A stretch of DNA of 64,000 nt from an uncultured Ruminococcus sp. (GCA_910585865.1 CAJUGO010000003.1:1-64000), one strand, 5' to 3'; shown: positions 49,326 through 58,710, counted from the stretch's first letter. The notes: generated by a model from the letters alone, not told the origin. Made by a program: numbers and translations.

Positions 49326-49357
49326 AAATGCAAGTTAACAAAAATTAACTTGCATTT
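49326..49357. promoter_or_regulatory. 13-bp inverted repeat overlapping the aminotransferase promoter
   Basis: AAATGCAAGTTAA (49326-49338), loop CAAAAA, TTAACTTGCATTT (49345-49357). The right arm overlaps TTTACC (49355-49360), which with TATAAT at 49378-49383 makes a 17-base-spaced promoter. An operator or a second terminator are both possible. Confidence 0.5.
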
Positions 49358-49431
49358 ACCTTTTTGTTAATGTAGAATATAATGGTAATCAAAAACTGAT
49401 TTTGCAATTTTTAATTAAGGAGATAGCAAAA

Positions 49432-50712
49432 ATGGGTTATAACAAATGTACTAGAGAATTTCTTGAAAAAGAGTATTCAAATCTTTTAAAACAGTTTGAA
49501 AATGTAAAAAGCAAGGGACTTAATCTTAATATGGCACGCGGAAAGCCGGGTAAAGACCAGCTTGATTTATCACTGCCAATGCTTGATGTTCTCAACAGCA
49601 GTTCTTCTTTTTTAGGAGAAGACGGCATGGACTGCCGAAACTATGGTTTGCTTGACGGAATAAATGAGTGCAAGAAACTTTTTGGTGAAATACTTGGTGT
49701 AGAATCAGATATGGTAATGGTAGGCGGTTCGTCAAGTCTTAATATGATGTTTGATACAATATCCTGTATGATGACAACTGAAGTTGTTGACGGCTGTAAG
49801 CCGTGGTATGAAGTGAAGGACAGAAAATTTTTATGTCCTGTTCCCGGATATGACCGCCACTTTGGAATTACACAGTATTACGGTTTTAATATGATCCCGG
49901 TTCCTATGACTGAAAGCGGTCCTGATATGGACATTATAGAGAATCTTGTAAAGGATGACGCATCAATTAAGGGAATATGGTGTGTTCCTAAATACTCAAA
50001 TCCTCAGGGAATTACTTACAGTGATGAAACCGTAAAACGCCTTGCAGCATTAAAGCCTGCTGCTAAAGATTTCAGAATCATGTGGGACAATGCATATTGC
50101 CTGCATGACATCGGTGACAAATCGGACAGTCTTTTAAATATAATGGATGAATGCAAAAAGACTGGCAATGAGGATATGCCTGTGCTTTTCTGCTCAACAT
50201 CAAAAATTACATTTCCGGGTTCCGGTGTTGCTGCAATGGCTGCATCAGAAAGCAATATGAAAGTTTTTAAGAAGAGATATAACTATCAGGTTATAAGCTA
50301 TGATAAGCTTAATATGCTCAGACATGTGAAATTTTTTAAGGATTATAATGGCATAATTGATCATATGCAAAAGCATAAGGAGATATTAAAGCCTAAATTT
50401 GATATAGTTATTAATGCGCTTAATTCTCAGCTTAAAGAAACAGGAGTTGCAAGCTGGTCTAATCCAAACGGGGGATATTTTATAAGCGTTGATGTGCTCA
50501 ACGGTACAGCAAAGCGTGTGGTTGCACTTTGTAAGGAAGCAGGAGTTGTGCTTACAGATGCAGGTGCAACATATCCTCTTGGTATTGATCCTGATGACAG
50601 CAACATTAGAATTGCACCGACTTTTCCTCCAAATAATGAATTGGAAACGGCTATGGATGTATTTTGTATTTGTGTTAAACTGGCAGCATGTGAGAAATTA
50701 CTTGAAAAATAG
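49432..50712 (+). CDS. PLP-dependent aminotransferase (PF12897-type)
   Basis: 426 residues from ATG 49432 (AAGGAGATAG upstream; the earlier in-frame ATG 49402 has no ribosome site). Fold type I features: NLNMARGKPGKDQLDLSLPM near the N-terminus, MVGGSSSLNMMFDTISCM, KGIWCVPKYSNPQGITYSDET, MWDNAYCLHDIG and the lysine-bearing FCSTSKITFPGSGVAAMA (about 250-267), and GGYFISVDVLNGTAKRVV. The family is annotated as a putative aspartate aminotransferase (type Ic). Substrate is not certain. Confidence 0.88.
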   Translation: MGYNKCTREFLEKEYSNLLKQFENVKSKGLNLNMARGKPGKDQLDLSLPMLDVLNSSSSFLGEDGMDCRNYGLLDGINECKKLFGEILGVESDMVMVGGSSSLNMMFDTISCMMTTEVVDGCKPWYEVKDRKFLCPVPGYDRHFGITQYYGFNMIPVPMTESGPDMDIIENLVKDDASIKGIWCVPKYSNPQGITYSDETVKRLAALKPAAKDFRIMWDNAYCLHDIGDKSDSLLNIMDECKKTGNEDMPVLFCSTSKITFPGSGVAAMAASESNMKVFKKRYNYQVISYDKLNMLRHVKFFKDYNGIIDHMQKHKEILKPKFDIVINALNSQLKETGVASWSNPNGGYFISVDVLNGTAKRVVALCKEAGVVLTDAGATYPLGIDPDDSNIRIAPTFPPNNELETAMDVFCICVKLAACEKLLEK

Positions 50713-50783
50713 ATATCTTTATTACATTAAGATGTAAAATTAGATGTTTTTAATTATTTTTTTATTAAATATTTCCTTTTCCA

Positions 50784-50812
50784 TTGACATTTTTGCAAAA
50801 AAATTTTATAAT
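50784..50812 (+). promoter_or_regulatory. Consensus sigma-A promoter before secD
   Basis: TTGACA (50784-50789), exactly 17 bases, TATAAT (50807-50812): a perfect match to consensus, about 90 bases before secD. It overlaps a 15-bp palindrome (50810-50854). Confidence 0.85.
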
Positions 50813-50860
50813 AACTCTGTTATGTCTGTAGTTTAAGCTCATAACAGAGTTATTTTTATT
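50810..50860. terminator. 15-bp perfect palindrome with T run, overlapping the promoter
   Basis: AATAACTCTGTTATG (50810-50824) and CATAACAGAGTTATT (50840-50854), then TTTATT. It can end transcripts coming from the aminotransferase gene. Transcripts starting at the promoter inside it lack most of the left arm, so they would escape. Confidence 0.65.
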
Positions 50861-50908
50861 AGGCGAGTCAAAAACTGCGGACAATTTTTTCACGGAGGTT
50901 TCAAAGGC

Positions 50909-52330
50909 ATGAAAAGAGTTCCAAAGCCTGTATTCTTTATCGTAGCTTTGCTGATACTTGCCTTTTCCTTTACTGCGCTTTTCGGAGTTTCCTATTATAC
51001 AGGTGATAACAAAAACACAGTATTAAAAGGTATCGGCGATATACGATGGGGAATTGACATTAGAGGCGGTGTTGAGGCAACATTTAAGCCTGCCAATAAT
51101 GTTGATGCAACTGATGAGCAGTTAGAATCTGCTAAATCGATTATTGAGTTAAGAATGGTATCCCAGGGTATTACGGATTACGAGTTATATGCTGATAAGG
51201 GCAGTGACAGAATTATTGTTCGTTTTCCATGGAAATCCGAGGATGACACACAAAATGCTGTTGAAGCAATCGACGAGATTTCTTCAACTGCTCAGCTTAC
51301 TTTCCGTCCCGGAAAGAGCTATGCTTCTACTGATATAGGTTCAGACGGAAGTTATGTTTACAAAACGCCTACCGGTGATACTGAAACTGTACTTATGGAT
51401 GGCTCATATATTGAAAAGGCTGAAGCTCAGTATTATCAGGCAGATGATGGTACGCGCAAGTATGTAGTAAGTCTCACCTTTAAAGACAGCGGAGATAAAA
51501 ACGGCAAAGAGAGATTTGGTGAAATTACCACTGAGTATGTAAATCAGACTATATCCATTTGGATGGATGATATTATGCTTTCTGCTCCTACTGTTAATTC
51601 TGCAATTACTGACGGTAAGGCTCAGATAGAAGGTGACTTTACTGCTGAAGAAGCATCTCAGCTTGCCGAGAAAATAAATGCAGGTGCTTTGCCATTCCAG
51701 CTTGAAACTTCAAACTACGGCGTAATCAGTGCAACACTTGGTGAAAATTCACTTTTGGCAATGGGTTATGCTGCTGTTATAGCTTTCATTATCATTGCTC
51801 TTATTATGATTGTTTTCTACCGTTTACCTGGTTTTATTGCCGTTATTTCACTTATTGGACAGATGGGTCTTGCAATAGCTGCTGTTTCAGGTTACTTTAC
51901 AGCTATTCCTTCATTCACAATGACACTCCCGGGTATTGCAGGTCTTATACTTTCAATTGGTATGGGTGTTGACTGTAATGTTATTACAGCAGAGCGTATT
52001 AAGGAAGAAATTAAAGCCGGAAGAACCCTTGACGGAGCGCTTGACCGCGGTACAAAGAATTCTCTTTCCGCAATTATCGATGGTAATATGACAGTTATAA
52101 TCGTGTCAATTATTCTCATGCTTGTATTTGGTCCGTCAAATATTCTTTCAATTATTTTCGGCGAATCAACAACAGGTACGATTTACTCATTTGGTTACAC
52201 ACTTCTCGTGGGTGTTATAGCTAACTTTATTATGGGTGTATTCTTTACCAGAATCATGCTGAGAAGTGTTGCCGGATTTAAATTTTTACGCAAAAAGTGG
52301 TTGTTTGGAGGTGCTAAGAATGAAAAATGA
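50909..52330 (+). CDS. secD: Protein translocase subunit SecD
   Basis: 473 residues, ATG 50909, GGAGG upstream. N-terminal membrane helix, periplasm-equivalent P1 domain starting GIDIRGGVEATF (about 50-60), and a C-terminal five-helix RND block (LLAMGYAAVIAFIIIALIMIVFYRLPG, LPGIAGLILSIGMGVDCNVITAERIKEE). It helps SecYEG-SecA export proteins using the proton motive force. It overlaps secF by 11 bases. Length is shorter than E. coli SecD (615), as usual in Gram-positives. Confidence 0.95.
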   Translation: MKRVPKPVFFIVALLILAFSFTALFGVSYYTGDNKNTVLKGIGDIRWGIDIRGGVEATFKPANNVDATDEQLESAKSIIELRMVSQGITDYELYADKGSDRIIVRFPWKSEDDTQNAVEAIDEISSTAQLTFRPGKSYASTDIGSDGSYVYKTPTGDTETVLMDGSYIEKAEAQYYQADDGTRKYVVSLTFKDSGDKNGKERFGEITTEYVNQTISIWMDDIMLSAPTVNSAITDGKAQIEGDFTAEEASQLAEKINAGALPFQLETSNYGVISATLGENSLLAMGYAAVIAFIIIALIMIVFYRLPGFIAVISLIGQMGLAIAAVSGYFTAIPSFTMTLPGIAGLILSIGMGVDCNVITAERIKEEIKAGRTLDGALDRGTKNSLSAIIDGNMTVIIVSIILMLVFGPSNILSIIFGESTTGTIYSFGYTLLVGVIANFIMGVFFTRIMLRSVAGFKFLRKKWLFGGAKNEK

Positions 52331-53327
52331 TATTCAGACTAAAGCAAACTCGAAAATGACCGTTGAGGAAATCAGCAATAAGTACAACGGCGGAAAAAAG
52401 ATAATTGACTTTGTAGGCAAAAAGAAGATTTTCTTTGGTATTTCAATTGCTGTTATTTTAATCGGAATTATCTGTAACTTTGTTTTTGGTACAAGGCTTG
52501 ATATTCAGTTTTCCGGTGGTGCTACTATCAAATTCAGTTATACCGGCAGTATTGATCAAGAGGAACTTTACAGTTTCATTCAGGCGAAAACCACAGACAA
52601 AATTACTACATCTTTCTCAAAAGATCTTATGGGTAATTCAGGCAATAATGTTTCGGTTCAGTTCTCAGGTAATGATTCAATTGAAACTGAAATTCAGAAG
52701 AGTCTTGAAAATGATCTTCAGGAAAAATATCCTGACAATAACTTTGTTTGTCTTGAATCCAATTCCGTAGACCCTTCAATGGGATTCAACTTCTTCCTTA
52801 AGTGCTTAACTGCTGTTGCGATTGCAAGTGTTTTGATGGTACTTTATGTAACATTCAGATTTAAAAAGATAGGTGGTCTCTCAGCTGGTGTAATGGCGTT
52901 AGTTGCATTATTCCATGATGTAGCTATGATATATTTTATGTATGTAATCTTCCAGATGCCAATTGATTCAAGCTTTATTGCAGTAGTTCTTATGATACTC
53001 GGATACTCTCTAAATGATACAATCGTTATTTATGACCGTGTTCGTGAAGAGAGAAAGCTTGTTGGCAGTAAGGCGGATGTGGGAGATGTATTTAATCTCA
53101 GTTGTACAAAGACAATTAAGAGAACAATAATGACTTCAATTACAACTCTTTCAGCGATTGTTGTGGTTTATGTTGTTGCGTTTGTATTTAATATCTCTTC
53201 TGTACAGGGTTTTGCTCTTCCGATGATGATCGGCATAGTTTCCGGTTGTTATTCTTCAATCTGCATAGCAGGTCCTCTTTGGGTAATGTGGCAAAGACAT
53301 AAAAAGAGCCAGAAGACAGTAAAATAA
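52320..53327 (+). CDS. secF: Protein translocase subunit SecF
   Basis: 335 residues from ATG 52320 with GGAGGTG upstream in the secD end. Contains TRLDIQFSGGATIKF, then membrane helices (FLKCLTAVAIASVLMVLYVTF, ALFHDVAMIYFMYVIFQM, VLMILGYSLNDTIVIYDRVREERK, the RND signature). The C-terminus ends in the cytoplasm (WQRHKKSQKTVK). It forms a complex with SecD. Separate secD and secF genes are the clostridial arrangement. Confidence 0.95.
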   Translation: MKNDIQTKANSKMTVEEISNKYNGGKKIIDFVGKKKIFFGISIAVILIGIICNFVFGTRLDIQFSGGATIKFSYTGSIDQEELYSFIQAKTTDKITTSFSKDLMGNSGNNVSVQFSGNDSIETEIQKSLENDLQEKYPDNNFVCLESNSVDPSMGFNFFLKCLTAVAIASVLMVLYVTFRFKKIGGLSAGVMALVALFHDVAMIYFMYVIFQMPIDSSFIAVVLMILGYSLNDTIVIYDRVREERKLVGSKADVGDVFNLSCTKTIKRTIMTSITTLSAIVVVYVVAFVFNISSVQGFALPMMIGIVSGCYSSICIAGPLWVMWQRHKKSQKTVK

Positions 53328-53354
53328 AAATTCTGAATAATTGCAAATAATAAC

Positions 53355-53400
53355 GGGTTGCATATGAATATAATTCAATGCAACCCTAATTTGCTTTTTA
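53355..53400 (+). terminator. Terminator after secF
   Basis: GGGTTGCAT (53355-53363) and ATGCAACCC (53378-53386) with inner TGAAT/ATTCA pairing, followed by TAATTTGCTTTTT. Confidence 0.65.
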
Positions 53401-53527
53401 GGAAATTGCTCAAAACCAGTCCAGCGATCGGGATTGGTTTATATTAATCTGTTCTCGGACGGTATAAGAGGATTAAAATGCTCTCATAAGTGCTATAATA
53501 AATTAATAATATTGTTACGGTGAATTT

Positions 53528-54457
53528 ATGAAAAAACCTTTTTCTCTATTTTTGATCATTATTATAATATCATTGTTTGTATTTTCGGGATGTAATTCAA
53601 ATGAGAAGTCTCAGTATGAATCTAATGATAATCTTAAAATTGTTACCACAATATTTCCTTATTACGATTTTGTAAGGACAGTTACAGGTAATAAGGCTGA
53701 TATTGTGCTTTTGCTGTCACCTGGAAGCGAACCCCACAGTTATGAACCGTCACCTTCCGACATAGTTGCAATTGAAAACTGTGATATATTTATTTATAAC
53801 GGCGGTGAAAGTGATGAATGGGTGGAAGAAGTCTTAAGTTCACTTGAGAACACGAATATTAAAATTCTTCGTATGATGGATTATATTGCACCGTTATATG
53901 AAAAAACACCTGAGCATACTGACGGCGATGAGTACGACGAACATATTTGGACATCTTTGAGAAATGCACAAAGTCTTGTGAATGCCATAACGGATGAGGT
54001 TATTGATGCTGATTCAAAGAATAAATCTTTTTTTGAGAGAAACAGTGAAGTTTATATTAAAAGTCTTTCTGAACTTGATAAAAAGTTTGAAGCTGCAGTA
54101 GGCACAGCACGGCGAAAAGTGGTTGTATTTGGTGACAGATTTCCCTTTCTTTATTTTATTACGGATTATAATCTTGATTATGAGTGTGCATTTCCTGGGT
54201 GCAGCAGCGAGACGGAGCCAAGTATTGCTACTGTTTCCAGACTTATTGATTATGTAAGGAACAAAAATATTCCTGTAGTCTTTTATCTTGAATTCTCTAA
54301 TGGAAAAATTGCACAAATAATATCTGAAGATTCAAATGCACGGACATTGCAGTTTTCCTCCTGTCATAATGTCACAAAAGATGAGTTTGAAAATAAAGTA
54401 ACATACCTTTTGTTAATGGAACAAAATCTAAATGTCTTGAAGGAGGCGATATCATAA
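53528..54457 (+). CDS. Zinc/manganese ABC transporter substrate-binding lipoprotein
   Basis: 309 residues, ATG 53528. Lipobox VFSGC (Cys22) follows a signal helix. Cluster A-1 (ZnuA/TroA family): VTTIFPYYDFVRTVTGNKADIVLLLSPGSEPHSYEPSPSDI (about 38-80) with the metal-binding His, EHTDGDEYDEHIWTS (acidic/His loop and His of the metal site) and CAFPGCSSETEPSIATVSRLIDYVRNKNIPVVFYLEFSN. It would deliver Zn2+ or Mn2+ to the permease. Metal is not certain; the short His/Asp loop fits zinc. It overlaps znuC by one base. Confidence 0.88.
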   Translation: MKKPFSLFLIIIIISLFVFSGCNSNEKSQYESNDNLKIVTTIFPYYDFVRTVTGNKADIVLLLSPGSEPHSYEPSPSDIVAIENCDIFIYNGGESDEWVEEVLSSLENTNIKILRMMDYIAPLYEKTPEHTDGDEYDEHIWTSLRNAQSLVNAITDEVIDADSKNKSFFERNSEVYIKSLSELDKKFEAAVGTARRKVVVFGDRFPFLYFITDYNLDYECAFPGCSSETEPSIATVSRLIDYVRNKNIPVVFYLEFSNGKIAQIISEDSNARTLQFSSCHNVTKDEFENKVTYLLLMEQNLNVLKEAIS

Positions 54458-55203
54458 TGGCATTGATAACAATTGATAATGCTTCAATGGGATATGACGG
54501 CAAGACAGTACTTTCAAATCTTTCACTTAATATTTACGAAAAAGATTATGTTTGTATAGTTGGCGAGAACGGTTCAGGAAAGACAACGCTTATGAAGTGT
54601 CTTCTTGGTCTTATTCAGCCAATAAAAGGAGTTATTTCCTTTGGTGACGGATTAAAACAAAGTGAAATAGGATATCTGCCTCAGCAAACACTTATACAGA
54701 AAGATTTCCCTGCTTCGGTAAGTGAAGTAGTAATATCAGGATGTCTCAATAAGAAACATACGATGTTTTATTCTAAACAGCAAAAAGAGACTGCCGCGAG
54801 AAATATGGAACTGACCGGCGTTTACAAATTAAGAAAAAAATGTTTTCGTGAATTATCGGGCGGACAACGGCAGAGGGTAATGCTTGCACGATCGTTGTGT
54901 GCAACTCAAAAGCTTCTTATTCTTGATGAGCCTGTAACGGGTCTTGATCCTATGGCAACAGCTGATATGTATACCCTTATTAAAAATCTTAACAGCAAAG
55001 GCATAACGATTATAATGGTTTCGCATGACGTTAATTCTGCTGTAAGCAACGCATCAAAAATTCTTCATCTTTCGCGCAATAATTATTTTTATGGGACTGC
55101 GCATCAGTATTTGCATTCTGACTTGGGAAAAAAGTTTATACTGAGTGATTGTCCTTGTGATGATTGCCGTCACAGAGCAAAGGCAGGTGCACACAATGTT
55201 TGA
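54457..55203 (+). CDS. Metal ABC transporter ATP-binding protein
   Basis: 248 residues, ATG 54457 (GGAGGCGA upstream, inside the preceding gene). Walker A VGENGSGKTTLMKCLLG (about 36-52), signature ELSGGQRQRVMLARSL (about 131-146), Walker B LLILDEPVTGLDP (about 152-164), His in VSHD. The C-terminus ends in a short Cys-bearing tail (SDCPCDDCRHR), unusual but seen in zinc transporter ATPases. It powers the permease encoded next, overlapping it by 8 bases. Confidence 0.93.
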   Translation: MALITIDNASMGYDGKTVLSNLSLNIYEKDYVCIVGENGSGKTTLMKCLLGLIQPIKGVISFGDGLKQSEIGYLPQQTLIQKDFPASVSEVVISGCLNKKHTMFYSKQQKETAARNMELTGVYKLRKKCFRELSGGQRQRVMLARSLCATQKLLILDEPVTGLDPMATADMYTLIKNLNSKGITIIMVSHDVNSAVSNASKILHLSRNNYFYGTAHQYLHSDLGKKFILSDCPCDDCRHRAKAGAHNV

Positions 55204-56032
55204 TATGTTAGCCGAGATGTTTTCGTATAATTTCATTATCAGGGCTTTTATTGTAGGTACGCTTGTATCGCTTTGCGCCGCTTTACTTGGAGTAACGCTT
55301 GTTTTAAAGAGATACTCTATGATTGGTGACGGACTGTCTCATGTAGGATTCGGAGCGTTGGCTGTTGCAGCATCGTTAAATCTTGCTCCTCTTGAAGTGG
55401 CAGTTCCCGTAATAGTTGCTGCTGCTTTTTTGCTCTTAAGATTGTCTGAAAACAGTAAAATCAACGGAGATGCGGCAATAGCAATAATTTCAAGTACTGC
55501 GCTTGCAGTAGGAGTAGTATTTGTAAGTATATCGGGAGTAAATACCGATCTTAATTCATATCTGTTTGGCAGTATTCTTGCCACAACGACAGCCGATGCA
55601 ATTATGTGTGCGGTTCTTGCTGTTGTTGTAATAATTGTATTTGCTTTGTTTTACAACAATATATTTGCTGTAACGTTTGATGAAACTTTTTCAAAAGCTA
55701 CAGGTCTAAAGACTGGCGTATATAACACGGTAATTGCATTGCTTACTGCTCTTACAATAGTTATTGGCATGAGAATAATGGGTACTCTTCTCATATCTGC
55801 ACTTATTATATTTCCGGCGCTTTCCTCAATGAGAATCTGTAAAAAGTTTAAGTCTGTAATTATATGTTCCGGTGTACTGTCTCTTTGCTCTTTTTTCGTT
55901 GGAATGTGTACATCCTATTCTTTGGATACTCCCACAGGCGCAAGCGTGGTAATTGTGAATGCAGCAGTATTTGTAATTTTTTGGATTATAGATATTGTAT
56001 ATTCAAAGGTGAAAAAGCAAAATAAATTATGA
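55196..56032 (+). CDS. Metal ABC transporter permease
   Basis: 278 residues from ATG 55196 (AGGCAGGTG upstream). The ABC-3 family fold: MFSYNFIIRAFIVGTLVSLCAALLGVTLVLKRYSMIGDGLSHVGFGALAVAAS (the start typical of ZnuB/MntB), then seven to eight membrane helices to about residue 270. It completes the three-gene transporter. A 16-bp bidirectional terminator lies 22 bases after the stop. Confidence 0.93.
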   Translation: MFDMLAEMFSYNFIIRAFIVGTLVSLCAALLGVTLVLKRYSMIGDGLSHVGFGALAVAASLNLAPLEVAVPVIVAAAFLLLRLSENSKINGDAAIAIISSTALAVGVVFVSISGVNTDLNSYLFGSILATTTADAIMCAVLAVVVIIVFALFYNNIFAVTFDETFSKATGLKTGVYNTVIALLTALTIVIGMRIMGTLLISALIIFPALSSMRICKKFKSVIICSGVLSLCSFFVGMCTSYSLDTPTGASVVIVNAAVFVIFWIIDIVYSKVKKQNKL

Positions 56033-56053
56033 TATATTTATCAGTCAGACGTT

Positions 56054-56103
56054 TAAAGACCGTTTTAAAGTATAAACATTTACTTGATTTAAAACGGTCT
56101 TTA
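56054..56103. terminator. 16-bp bidirectional terminator
   Basis: TAAAGACCGTTTTAAA (56054-56069) and TTTAAAACGGTCTTTA (56088-56103). It divides the plus-strand metal transporter from the minus-strand DUF4363 gene. Confidence 0.75.
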
Positions 56104-56106
56104 GCA

Positions 56107-56487
56107 TCAGAGTAAGTTTTCGAGCAATGGATACTCACTTTCTTTTATGGAAGTGAGTTCTTTTTTTGCGTCAGTGCTCTCAGAAAAATACATATCAATA
56201 TTTTTTCTTTCAGCAAATGAAGTCATTTTTGCAATACTAAGCCCAATTTCGTCAACATAATCATGGATAAGCAGCATATCTATTGTTCCGGCACTGTCAT
56301 ACCATTCTTTTTCCGTATTTTGGCAGATTCTTAGAGCACTGGTGTATTCATTTCTTCTCATAAGCTTATCAATATTTTCAATTTTACTGATAAACATATC
56401 TGCTTTAGCGGTAATATACCCTGTTTCAACAGCAGCTGCGCAGAGTGTAATCAGCAAAAATATTACTGCAATATATATTCTTTTCAT
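56107..56487 (-). CDS. DUF4363-like small membrane-anchored protein
   Basis: 126 residues read from 56487. One N-terminal membrane helix (IYIAVIFLLITLCAAAVETGYI, about 4-25) and an extracytoplasmic helical domain (YTSALRICQNTEKEWYDSAGTIDMLLIHDYVDEIGLSIAKM). The layout matches DUF4363 proteins, which in many clostridia follow a DUF421 gene, as here (2-base gap). No function is known; a membrane complex with the DUF421 protein is likely. Confidence 0.72.
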   Translation of the reverse strand: MKRIYIAVIFLLITLCAAAVETGYITAKADMFISKIENIDKLMRRNEYTSALRICQNTEKEWYDSAGTIDMLLIHDYVDEIGLSIAKMTSFAERKNIDMYFSESTDAKKELTSIKESEYPLLENLL

Positions 56488-56489
56488 TT

Positions 56490-57161
56490 TTACCGTTCTT
56501 TCTTAATAATATTATAATTTCCCAAAGCATCTAAGGTCATAAGAAAAACATCCTTAAGAACAGTGTTTTCTTTTAAAAGTATTTGTTGTACATCATTGCT
56601 GTTTTTGCTGCAAAGCGAAAGTGAATTATTAAGTATTTCACCGTCACTTACAACTACTGTTTCTATTTTGTTGTCTTTTATTTGGATACCTAAATCAGAT
56701 GCAGATGGTTTTCTTTTTGAAGGCTTCTCAAGAACGCTCACTTTTCCGTTAGTTTCAACTATGCAGTATTGAACATCCTCGATTGAAAATATATCCAGTT
56801 GCCTTAACTGGACTGATAAGTCTTCAGTAGTAAGTCTTAATCTTCGCATTTCCTCCTGCAATATAATTCCGTCACGAATTACAATAACAGGCTTTCCGCA
56901 TAGAAGATTTCTGAATTTACTCCATTTCATCATCAGAATGCTTGCTGCAATTTCAAGTGCTACAAGCACCAGAACAGGAATAATTCCGCTTAGCAACGGC
57001 TGTGAAGTATTCTGCATGGGAATAGCTGCAATTTCAGACACAATAAGTGTTATAACAAGCTCGCTTGGCTGCATATCACTTATTTGTCTTTTTCCCATAA
57101 GTCTTACAGCCAGGATTACAAATGCGTACAGCATTACTGTACGAATAATTGAAATAAACAT
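56490..57161 (-). CDS. DUF421 (YetF-like) membrane protein
   Basis: 223 residues read from 57161 (CGGTGATATT upstream). An upstream extension of the same frame overlaps the plus-strand ger operon and is not coding. Three N-terminal helices (IIRTVMLYAFVILAVRLMGKRQISDMQPSELVITLIVSEIAA, SGIIPVLVLVALEIAASILMM) precede the soluble DUF421 domain (KPVIVIRDGIILQEEMRRLRLTTEDLSVQLRQLDIFSIEDVQYCIVETNGKVSVL). YetF-like proteins are spore/inner-membrane associated in Bacillus relatives. It diverges from the germination operon, with 79 bases between. Confidence 0.9.
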   Translation of the reverse strand: MFISIIRTVMLYAFVILAVRLMGKRQISDMQPSELVITLIVSEIAAIPMQNTSQPLLSGIIPVLVLVALEIAASILMMKWSKFRNLLCGKPVIVIRDGIILQEEMRRLRLTTEDLSVQLRQLDIFSIEDVQYCIVETNGKVSVLEKPSKRKPSASDLGIQIKDNKIETVVVSDGEILNNSLSLCSKNSNDVQQILLKENTVLKDVFLMTLDALGNYNIIKKER

Positions 57162-57240
57162 AATATCACCGTTTTTAATATTTGCATAAAAGCTGTGTAT
57201 ATTCCACAAAATAAATAAAATGCTAAACATTGGTGATATG

Positions 57241-58710
57241 ATGAATATTTCTATTAAAGAAAATATAGACAAGTTAAAAAGTATGTTTGCAAATTCTGCT
57301 GATTTTACAGTCCGTGATATGACTCTTTCAGGCAAATCACAGATTAAAGCTGCCATTATTACAATTGAGGGAATGTGCAGTAAAGATGTAGTTGCGATTT
57401 CTGTAATAGATCCGTTGCTTTCGTACAGTTTTAATGTAAGTAAACCTGATGAAGTTCTGGATGAAGTAAGGCTGAGTGTTCTTGCGTCAAGTGAAGTAGT
57501 GGAATTTAATACACTTGAAGATGCTGTAACATTTTCAACCTCAGGCTTTGCCGTACTTATGATTGACGGTACAAAAAAAATGCTGGCTATAGGTGCACAG
57601 GGTTTTTCTTTCAGGAGTGTATCTGAACCGGAAAGTGAGGTTGTGCAGAGAGGGTCAAGAGAAGGATTCACTGAGCCGCTGAGAATTAATATGACTCTTA
57701 TTCGGCGCCGAATAAAAAGTCCGGATCTTGTTTTTGAGACTGTTACTGTAGGTTATGGTTCGAACACTCAGCTTATGCTTTGTTATCTTCAGAACAGTGT
57801 TTCAAAAAAGATGCTTGAAGAAATCCGTCGGAGATTAAAAAAATGCAATTTAAAAATGGTACTTGCATCAGGCTATCTTTCAGAATATCTTGAAGATTCA
57901 GGATGTAAGTCAATATTTTCGGGAGTCGGAATTTCGGAAAGACCCGATACAGTATGCGGTAAGCTGTCAGAGGGAAGAGTAGCAATACTTATTGACGGCA
58001 CGCCTTCAGTCATATTAATTCCACACTTATTTGTTGAGGAATTTCAGAGTGTTGATGATTATTCAAACAGACCTTTTTATGCTACGTTTATCAGGTTGAT
58101 GAAGTATATTTCGTTTACTATCGCTGTGTTTTTACCAGGTCTTTATACGGCATTTGCACAATTTCATCCTGAGTATTTTCCAACGGGTCTGTTAATCAAG
58201 ACCTCTGAGTCCTTGTCCCAAACACCGTTACCTGTGACGCTTGAGGTAATACTTATTACATTTGTATATGAGGTTATGCGTGAGGCAGGTCTTAGAATTC
58301 CTAAACCGCTGGGACATGCTGTCAGCATTGTAGGAGCACTTGTAATAGGAGAGAGTGCAGTGAGTGCGGGAATTATTAGTTCGTCAACTCTTATGGTGGT
58401 TGCAACCGCTGCTATTTGCAGTTATGTTACTTCAGCTTTGTATCCCCAAATAATGATTTTGCGTTTTGCTTTTATACTTGCCGGCGGAATATCCGGATTG
58501 TGGGGTATAGTACTTTTAACTTGTATAATGCTTATTAATGCATGTTCAAAAACATCATTAGGCGTACCATATATGTCTTCGCTTGCACCTTTTTCCTTTA
58601 GAAGTATGCGGGATGTATTTGTAAGAGCGGATTGGAAAAGTCTTTCAAAGCATACAATTAAGGTGCAGAAATTTCCCGAAACGGAGGAGATGCAATGCGA
58701 TCAAGAATAA
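57241..58710 (+). CDS. Spore germination protein, GerA/GerKA family
   Basis: 489 residues from ATG 57241; GGTGAT at 57231-57236 is the ribosome site (57220 and 57238 are alternatives). The N-terminal cytoplasmic domain (about 25-290) holds FTVRDMTLSGKSQIKAAIITIEGM and RRRIKSPDLVFETVTVG, then the C-terminal membrane domain (FIRLMKYISFTIAVFLPGLYTAFAQFHPEYFPTGLL, LEVILITFVYEVMREAGLRIPKPLGHAVSIVGALVIGESAVSAG). It is the A subunit of a nutrient receptor in the inner spore membrane. The B gene overlaps by 16 bases. Confidence 0.93.
   Translation: MNISIKENIDKLKSMFANSADFTVRDMTLSGKSQIKAAIITIEGMCSKDVVAISVIDPLLSYSFNVSKPDEVLDEVRLSVLASSEVVEFNTLEDAVTFSTSGFAVLMIDGTKKMLAIGAQGFSFRSVSEPESEVVQRGSREGFTEPLRINMTLIRRRIKSPDLVFETVTVGYGSNTQLMLCYLQNSVSKKMLEEIRRRLKKCNLKMVLASGYLSEYLEDSGCKSIFSGVGISERPDTVCGKLSEGRVAILIDGTPSVILIPHLFVEEFQSVDDYSNRPFYATFIRLMKYISFTIAVFLPGLYTAFAQFHPEYFPTGLLIKTSESLSQTPLPVTLEVILITFVYEVMREAGLRIPKPLGHAVSIVGALVIGESAVSAGIISSSTLMVVATAAICSYVTSALYPQIMILRFAFILAGGISGLWGIVLLTCIMLINACSKTSLGVPYMSSLAPFSFRSMRDVFVRADWKSLSKHTIKVQKFPETEEMQCDQE

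Noticed and set aside
57162..57671. Upstream extension of the DUF421 frame giving 393 residues
   Set aside because: The extra part is antisense to the gerA-type gene and lacks the family pattern; ATG at 57,161 has a ribosome site and starts the first membrane helix.
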